From contig JAOXYB010017939.1 of the NCBI GenBank assembly GCA_028565635.1, positions 1 through 18,503 of the forward strand: DNA of 18,503 nt, read 5' to 3'. This DNA is from Phoronis ovalis. Its lineage: Eukaryota > Phoronida > Phoronidae. The notes beneath the pieces are model-generated. The model searched no databases. It saw only the letters and a program-made list of their open reading frames with translations, and was not told the DNA's origin. Positions 1 to 8,100 of this stretch are shown here, in pieces. Each line of letters starts with the position of its first letter. Within the stretch, counting starts at the first letter, position 1. Made by a program: the position numbers and the translations under genes.

Positions 1-499
1 ATGAAGTCATATGATATAATTCTGTTTATCTTTATTTCCATTATCAATAAGACTTTTTAAGATAATTGAAATTTATTTTTTACTTTAAATTCAAACCAAT
101 TTTTGTACCCACTTCTTGACATTTATCTAAATAATTATACATCCTAGTAACCATTCTTACAATTATCTGCTAAAGAATATATATTTATTGTGCTTCTCTG
201 GTGCTTGGATGTTACTAAAAATAATGTTTACTTTTACAGTACCATTCTTATGGGCAGCCTTTCAATCAAGGATCTTTTCAGTAAAAGCTACCATTCTAAC
301 TGGTACCCACTCTGTTTTCATGTTTCTGGCCTCTGAAATTACGAAATACGACATTTTAGAAGCATGCATTCTTGGAATAAAGATGTCTGAGAATTGTAAT
401 AAAAAATTAAAGATGATTCACATTAGTATTTTCTATCACTGAGATCAGTGAGTTGAAATTCATGGTTCTTGGTTTATTCTTGGTAAGTCATGCACATAA
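1..499. other. Non-coding flank, nothing recognised
   Basis: The stretch is AT-rich with no recognisable gene. A plus-strand ORF at 188-442 (84 codons) resembles no protein family, has no supporting signals and is probably chance. It may be intergenic, or the distal part of the Delta 3' UTR if a later poly(A) site is used. Confidence 0.4.
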
Positions 500-516
500 T
501 ATAATACTGTAGTTTG

Positions 517-522
517 TTTATT
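517..522 (-). terminator. Candidate polyadenylation signal AATAAA
   Basis: This is the first canonical AATAAA downstream of the Delta stop on the minus strand (plus-strand TTTATT), with another 39 bases further on at 473-478. In AT-rich DNA the hexamer is common by chance, so the assignment is tentative. Confidence 0.25.
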
Positions 523-1054
523 GATATGGTTCTGCAGTTTGAGATTTTTCTTTCTGCAGTTTGGTTAAATTGTTTTATCAGTTCCATGGGTGCTCTGCAA
601 GGGAGACTAATAAGCGTTTTGATAGTTAAATTAGCCCCTTTTTGGAACATATGAGCTCACAATTCATTGCTGCTTTCCTGTGGATCATCAGGTGCTTACT
701 TCCTCTGTGTCTGATATAGAGTATAGTAAACATGTTCTTTATAATGTCTGTAGCTTATTACCACACTATTGTAATTTAAAAGATCATGATCTGTTCGTGA
801 AAAGAGGCATTTCTTTCGCATGTCTTATGTTTAAGGATTCTGAACCAAAGTGATGTGGTCCAGTTGTTTTGTTTGAATAGCTGATTTGACTGGTGTTCTT
901 TATAAACTATTAACTTTCCAAATAAACCACACTTTTGTTGACTTTATATTTCAGCGCATGTTATTGTACTTAATTAATATTAAGATAGCCATCAAGTATT
1001 GAATTTTAGGGAAATCCTGATTAAATGAAAAAGAAGCCTTTGTTGTGAACGTTG

Positions 1055-1073
1055 AGCTTTCTTCAAGAAAGCT
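1055..1073. repeat. Near-perfect palindrome with heat-shock-element-like centre
   Basis: AGCTTTCTT and AAGAAAGCT form a 9-bp perfect inverted repeat around a single C. The centre contains TTCAAGAA, a TTCnnGAA heat-shock-factor half-site pair. It lies in the presumed 3' UTR, so an RNA role or chance is as likely as factor binding. Confidence 0.4.
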
Positions 1074-1970
1074 TTGCATAATAAAGATACTCAGATTCAT
1101 TTCCTAATGACTGAGATCAATATACGCTTGTAAGACTTTTCAGATGGAAGAAAAAGAAGATTAACAATATATTTTTAAGTTTTGTATTTTGAAAAAATAG
1201 TCAAAATTGTGACCTTTTATATTATAATGAACTTTACATGGATATACCATATGATTATAATAATAATATTGTATATATACATTAGGTTTCTGCTATATAA
1301 ATATACATATTATATACAAAAACATCACAGATTCCATAAACTAAAGGTGAGGCTAAGTTTTGCCTTTGTGTTGCTCTTATGAATACCGCTTTGTCTTCAA
1401 CATAACAGACGAGACAAAGAGCATGTGTAAAGCCCTATCAGATTCATTGATGACAACATCACTATAAGACAGTACACAAAACAAGTCAATAAAAAGCAAC
1501 ATTCTCCTTTACAGTCACAAAAATAAATTAGAAGTATTATAGACACTGTACAGTAATAAATATATAAAACTACAAACACTCACATGCATTCATGAGACCA
1601 GTGCCATGGTCTCTAATGGCAAGCAATCTTGAAGGGACAATAAACCAATGTAGTATGCACTGGTATCATGAATGACACAATGAGTGGATCTTTGGCAGAT
1701 AAAACCGCCATATAATGGCAGTGTATTGCAGCCACCAGCTGAATTATAGGTGAGGCAATAATAATGTGGATCAATCCAGAAATTAAAATTATACACTACT
1801 GGAATAAATTAATATTAATTGTTGCATAATATACACTGGCTTTGAGCCTACTAGAATCATCTAATGTTGCAGTTAATAAATAATCTCATAAAACGTCCAT
1901 CTGGGCTATGTAAAAAATAACTACTAAATATTGCATCTCCCCTTTATATAAAAAGGCACTTGTCTGCTGC

Positions 1971-1988
1971 ATATATATATATATATAT
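1971..1988. repeat. (AT)9 microsatellite just after the Delta stop
   Basis: Eighteen bases of uninterrupted AT repeat start 18 bases downstream of the Delta stop codon in transcript orientation, so they are almost certainly inside the 3' UTR. The tract overlaps a Pumilio-like UGUACAUA at its 5' edge (1993-1986). It is likely length-polymorphic. Confidence 0.85.
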
Positions 1989-1993
1989 GTACA
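1986..1993 (-). promoter_or_regulatory. Pumilio-type UGUACAUA element in the 3' UTR
   Basis: The minus strand reads TGTACATA, a match to the PUF consensus UGUANAUA, 12 bases past the Delta stop. Two further matches (TGTATATA) lie at 1274-1281 and 1311-1318. These are AT-rich motifs and could be chance. Confidence 0.25.
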
Positions 1994-2005
1994 ATTCTGG
2001 TGTAG

Positions 2006-2141
2006 CTATACTTCTGTTGCAATTGTGCCTTCTGAATACTGATGTCTATATTGTTTTTCATAATCATAAACGGATGGTGTGGAATGCAGTGCTGAATCTT
2101 GATTGCTTGTTGATACAACAAAGACATCATGTGACGCATCA
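2006..2141 (-). CDS. Delta: Delta coding exon 10: conserved C-terminal tail with ATEV
   Basis: Encodes the last base of codon 725 through residue 769 and a TAG stop at 2008-2006. The acceptor is TATTACAG. The segment contains [12 protein letters not shown] (745-756) and ends [12 protein letters not shown] is the C-terminal PDZ ligand of DLL1 and DLL4, which binds MAGI/Dlg-type scaffolds. Finding it exactly in phase with exon 9 confirms the exon 9-10 junction, although no long ORF marks this exon. Confidence 0.94.
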
Positions 2142-5100
2142 CTGTAATAGACAAAAAAGGGAAACATAAGTAAATCTGTTTCAAAAAGACATTGAATATG
2201 GTAACAATAATGTGCTGAAGATAATTACACCCAATTAGCAAAACAAAATTACTGCTATCATATATATGAATGAAAAATTAATATTATACCTGAAGTAATG
2301 TACTACTTCTTATCAACTGATAGAGATTGGAAAATAGTCTTATAATATATACCAAGGAATATTGATCTAGGACCATTAGAAAGTTAAACTTTCCAAGTGC
2401 CACCACAGCCAGTGTGTTTGTTTAACATATTGACCTGTACATGTGGACAATAGCTAAATCGAGTTGATATAGATTTAGTATATGCAGAATTCCCTATGGT
2501 CTGTACATGAAAATCAACAATACAAAAGAACTATGTACCTGAAGTCTATCACTGTATCTATTGAGATGCAATCACTACTGTAGTTACTTGTAATTTCTTT
2601 TTTATCTATTGATGCTTTGGTGTTAATGTCTTTAATAAGTTGCTTATTTGTAGATTTTTCCACATTATGTTTAGCATGATTTGAGTCATTATGTAACAAT
2701 ATATTTGAGAGGGTAGTTGATGGAGCACACTGTACTAGATTTGCTTCCTTATATTTATTGTTCATAATGTTAACTTCATTATCCTCTAATTCTTTTTGTA
2801 CATCATTGTTCTCGCTCGATTGCCACCTTCGTCTGCGGCATATCATTATAATAAGAACTACTATAATTAGCACAATTGGTATGCCAGCACCTAAGCATAC
2901 AATCAGCAATAACTGTTGTGTGGTTAATGCTGACTCTTCTTGTGTCATTGTTTCACCACTTGTTTTAACTACAATTATTGTCCTGTCTTCTGGAGTGCTT
3001 GTGATATACAGTTCAGTTTGCTTTGTTGTCATACCAGGAAGCAATTCACAGTTTCGTCCCATAAATCCTGTTGGGCACTCACAATCATATGATCCTACGT
3101 GATCAACACAAGTTCCTCCATTTTCACAAGGTGAACTTTCACATAAACTTGTACGTTTTGTGCAAAATTTTCCACCAAATCCAGGCGTGCATTCACATCG
3201 GAAACCATTGTTTAAGTCAAAGCAAGTACCGCCATTGGCACATGGCCTCGTTATGCATTCGTCCACATTGTCTTGGCATAACGGGCCATAAAAGCCAGGA
3301 GCGCATTGACAGCGAAAATTATTTTCTCCATCAATGCAAGTTCCACCATTGTAACAGTGTACACCAGTACAGAAGTTCACATCAGTGTCACATAGTCTAC
3401 CAGTGAAACCAGAGGAGCAAACACATCGAAAACCATTAAACTCGTCAACACAGCGACCACCTAAAAAAATAACAAAAGTATATTGTAATTTAATTAAAAT
3501 TGTCCTGCTGTTAATAGATAAAGCTTTATGAAAGGTGATTAGTAAAGATGATGCTTGCTGTTGTAACATGTTGAAATGTTATGTAAAATTTAAAGTGAGA
3601 CATTGTTTTCTGATAATGAGAATATGTGTAACTCTATAAGGACTTCATTAAGCCAATCTGATCCTCTTGTGGTTATCCGTTGTTGCATAACAATTTGCAA
3701 TAATAATTAGATGAATTCTTCCTTCAGTGCTTCATATAAAAGTTTACATAGACTTCACCAGCCTTAACTACTTTTGTAAGCAAGAAAGGATTACATCCTA
3801 GAACAAATATAATTCTTAATAAAGTTGATATAATTGTCAGTCTGGGAGGCAGTATGGTGGGGTAATGTGTATTCTGACTTTGTGTATTGTAAACACACTA
3901 CAGATTACTTACCATTATGGCATGGATTGGATTGGCATTCATCTTTTTCAACTTGGCAGTTCACTCCTGTCCATCCAGGAGCACATGTACAACGATAACT
4001 ATTTCCAACTTCATTACATGTTCCACCATTTTGGCAAGGCATGTTATTACATCCTGATGATGAAAACTCACAGTGGTGTCCTCTGTAGTTTGCTGGACAT
4101 TCGCAGATGTAGCCAGTACCAGTGTTCTAAAAATATTATATAAATTTGATTAATGTTATTGTGAAAATATGGGAAAGTTTGATGAAACAGCTGCTAATCT
4201 ATTAATACCTCTCTGTCTGCAGCATACCTAGATTAATTCACATCATTTGTTCTCAATTGCCATAAAATAGCTATGACAATCCATAAAGTTCATTATAATC
4301 CAAGGGGTTCACTTGCATGCATTGTCACAATTTCACACTATTGGAATTTGAAAACAATGTCATTAGACCTAGCCTCATGCATTTTTTTAGTCTGACATCA
4401 CATCATATGACTATTTAAATTACCTGTATTTATGTGATTGAATAGAATAATCCTTATTATTTAACACTACAAATGGTACAATTTTTTACCTGGCATGTCC
4501 CGCCATTCATACAAGGCTTTGTTTGACAACTGTCCACAACAATTTCGCAGTTTGTCCCATTGTACCCTTGGGGACAGGTACAGGTATAACTACCTTCCCC
4601 AGTATTCTGGCATGTTGCACCATTTTGACAAGGTTGGTGATGGGTACAATAATTCAAATCTAAAAGAAAACAGTTTGTGTATTAGAATAAAGCAGAATCT
4701 TATTTAATTTATTGAACAAAACAGATATGATGTGAAAAGTTTAAGAACCAATTAATTGCTGCTGAATGCTGCAGTGGTTATTATTTTGTTAACTGAATGA
4801 AATTCTCAAGTAGAATTGATTTGATGTAAATTAAATAATAGTAAGAACATTATCAAAACCACAAGTTTTCATTGAATTATGGAGAAAAGTGGTTTCTCAG
4901 ATTGATGCTTTAAGTACCTTGGTTGCAAAATAATCCTCCCCATCCTTCTTGGCAATTGCACTCAAAAGGTTGATTGCAAGTTCCATGTAGGCAGTTTGGG
5001 TAACGGGCACACTCGTCACAGTAACGTCCTTCCCAACCAAGCAGACAGCTAAAGAAAAAAAAGTTCTTTTACTGGGTGGACATTCACTTAGTGAACTTGT

Positions 5101-8100
5101 CTGAAGCACAGTGGTAGGGCTGATAGTATGAACTTTCAAAGAAAACACTATATTTTAGTATCAGGTTTGAGATAACTTATTTTGTACGCAGAGATTAAAG
5201 CCTAGTCATATTTATTTAAGACCCAAATTCTTGTTTTGATTTTAAGGTACTGATAGCTTCTATGATAATGGCAAGAAGAGATGTTTAGATTTTTTTCTCT
5301 AAATAATAGCTATGGCTGATTTGCACCTGCTTTATGAAGCATTCTGCATAACAACCTGATAATTGTGAAAAGTGTTGAACAGATTTGTTTAAGAAAACAA
5401 TCATTTTCAAACATGTCAATTATGGATTCCTAATTAAAAAATGCTTCCTTGTTGTGTTCATGCAAAGCCCATATAATTTACTTACAACCCTGGAGTTTAC
5501 AACACAAAAATAAATACAGACACATTGTCACTGATAAGTATAAATATTTATTCCCAGGGTGTACCCGTCTAGTAATCTTGCGTAACTGTTTCATTATTCT
5601 ACATTTTATGCAGATAGCATGCACATAATTCTGGGCATATTTGAATTAAACATTTGCCGGGGATTAAACAATCAAGTATTATTACTATAATAATTCATAC
5701 TCCCCTTTTTGTGAAATATAGTTATTGATTGTTTTATCGGGTTTTGTCTTACCTGCATTCGTTTGGTCTTGTACATCCGCCATGTTCCGTATGACATCCA
5801 GGTAAACAGATGGCTGCAAAAAAACCCAGAAAAATTAGCTTTGACAATGTACTGAAATTGGATCCTGTAATATTTGTACAAAAATTGCTGATGGAATTAA
5901 CACGCTCTGCATGATTCCATACAACATAAGAGAACTTGTTATCAGTCTGAACAGCGTGTATCTGTATATAGTATAGATACACTGGGCGTCCTGTTTGTTT
6001 TATCTGTATCTAAAGCTATATGATGCACTTAAATTACGCTACAAGATCCCCACCAACCAGTCCTTGATTTGGCTAATTTCTGACATTCTGCCATCAGACT
6101 ATTTTTCTAGACATATATTGGCCTAACTAATAACAGATACTTGTATCAGTGTGTTAAATTTGGGATGCCAAAATTCTATAAAAATATTAACAACAGTTCT
6201 AAAAGGTTTATCCGGAGGTTTAGTATCCCTTTCTGTCAATTAATATTTCGATTCTGTGAATTTGTACCGTAGTTACGTATTACTTTCAAATCATATTTAT
6301 GTTCAAAGTTGTTAAACTGTAAACTTTATTTAAAATCTTAATGTGTCATCTGTAAAGCAATAATCATGAAAATGGTCGAAACAGCTGTCGCTAAACGCCG
6401 GCGTTTGTCCCTCCCTTTAGCATTTTAAGAAATCGGGACAAAGACGTTGCGTGCTTCATTCCTATAGTTCGAGAAAATATATCCAGGTGGCCCATTATCG
6501 TAATCTGTGCCACGCGACTCTGGACAGCCCAACATGGTCAGCTGTCGTCAGCTTCCTTAACTACACAAAGAAATTCACCCCTGATTGGTTGGCTTGGGAC
6601 AGCTTACCCTAATCGTACTGATTATAGGTCACCTGGCCACGCGTATACTATACTACCAAAGTAAACATTTAATGTGATATTATGTGTAATCCGGAGTTGT
6701 TTACTCAAATTCCATTACAAAACTTTAAACGGTTACACATAAGGAATATTTTCATAGAAGTTTGGGGAATGATATTTAAGGAATTTCCGTGGATCCCAGT
6801 TAGCTGGAGCTTTTGCTTATCTATTTTGGTTTTCTAACAAGGTTATCACTGATAGTCCGGATCCCGCATAGCGACACAAAGGAGAGGCAGATGTCCCAAC
6901 TGTCAGAATGCGCTTATTGAATAGCTTTAAGTACTTAGGCTTATTTGCCTTTTGTTTGGGCAACAAAAATAAAACTAGCTCTAACAACAACCCAATCTGT
7001 TTCAAAATTTGGATGTCAGGCAAAATAATTAATTTACTGTATATGAATCTTGGAAATTGTAGAAGAAACAATGTTTCTTTCAAATAGTTGGATTATTTTA
7101 GTTCAATATATTAACTTGTCCGTATATCCTATCATCGAACTATAGAATTTATTGCAAATGTTTAAAGAAAATACAAATATTGAGTTTTTGCATAAATAGT
7201 AGTCATTGGTACCACTGGTTAATAAATTATTCACGATGAATTAAAGTTATTAGCCCTAGCTGTTGTCTCCTGGTGTTGTCTTTCATAATCTCTTGAACTA
7301 GTTTTTTTCCAGATTTGTTTTTCCATCCCATTTTTACTACACGAGAATAAATCATTACGTACTTATTGACTTAAATTCTGCATCGTAATTAATTAAGGTT
7401 AGACCTAATCTCCAAGAATACTTCATTTAGTCGATTGCTGCTTAACGTACGAATTTTAATCATAAATTAGCATTAATCTAGTGGATTTTTAGTGGTTCAT
7501 AAAATATCCGCATTTTGAGCACGATGCAGGTCAATGAACAAGCACTATATAGGCGTTGAACCGAGCCAGCTGAGGCAGGTGATTCCGTAACCTGTTTTAG
7601 TTTAATAATAGTAAATAATTACCTTTATCACAAAAAGGCCCAGTCCAACCATTAAGGCAATTTCTGGTACCATTTACACTACATGTGTAATGTCCAAAAT
7701 CATCGTCCCTGGGTCGACATTCTCGTGCACAACCAATTCCATAGAAATGATCATCACAAGTCACACGATAACTGTACCTCAGTACAGTATTAGCCGTTGT
7801 GTGAGTGTCATGTTTCCATCCAGAATCCTGATCCAAGTGGTACTCCTTTTGGGTAGCGAGTCTTGATATCAATTGTGGAGGATCTAAAATAAAATAAAAT
7901 ATCTTTATACACCGTTCTTATATTTAGTATATAAAATATTTCAACGGTTCTAATGCTGTATGTAGAATATTTAACAGTTATTTTAATTATGACTTTTGTA
8001 ATTTCTAGAAACAATGATTTGCCCTTTGCGTCTAGAATTTAATTTACTAGGTAAATATTTTGTTATGATAAGTACACATGATACAGTTTACAGTGTATTG

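Larger units (their letters stand above)
500..2005 (-). other. Delta: Probable 3' UTR of Delta (extent inferred)
   Basis: The stretch follows the Delta stop codon and has no coding signal on either strand. On the minus strand no AATAAA occurs between the stop and 517-522, where the first one lies; a second is at 473-478. A variant TATAAA at 1943-1948 could give a very short UTR instead. The exact end cannot be fixed without transcript data. Confidence 0.35.
5814..7622 (-). other. Delta intron 4, the largest intron
   Basis: A 1809-base phase-1 intron between the DSL exon and EGF1. It contains a GC-richer patch at about 6360-6660 (described separately) and is otherwise AT-rich and non-coding. 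A minus-strand ORF at 6817-7083 resembles nothing and has no splice support. Confidence 0.9.

Noticed and set aside
188-442. 84-codon plus-strand ORF
   Set aside because: No family resemblance, AT-rich context, no splice or promoter support; length is within chance.
1324-1329. K-box-like TGTGAT (minus strand) in the presumed 3' UTR as a microRNA target
   Set aside because: A single hexamer in about 1.5 kb is expected by chance, and no Brd-box or GY-box accompanies it.
2758-3406. Two plus-strand ORFs opposite Delta exon 9
   Set aside because: They are antisense shadows of the EGF and transmembrane coding sequence.
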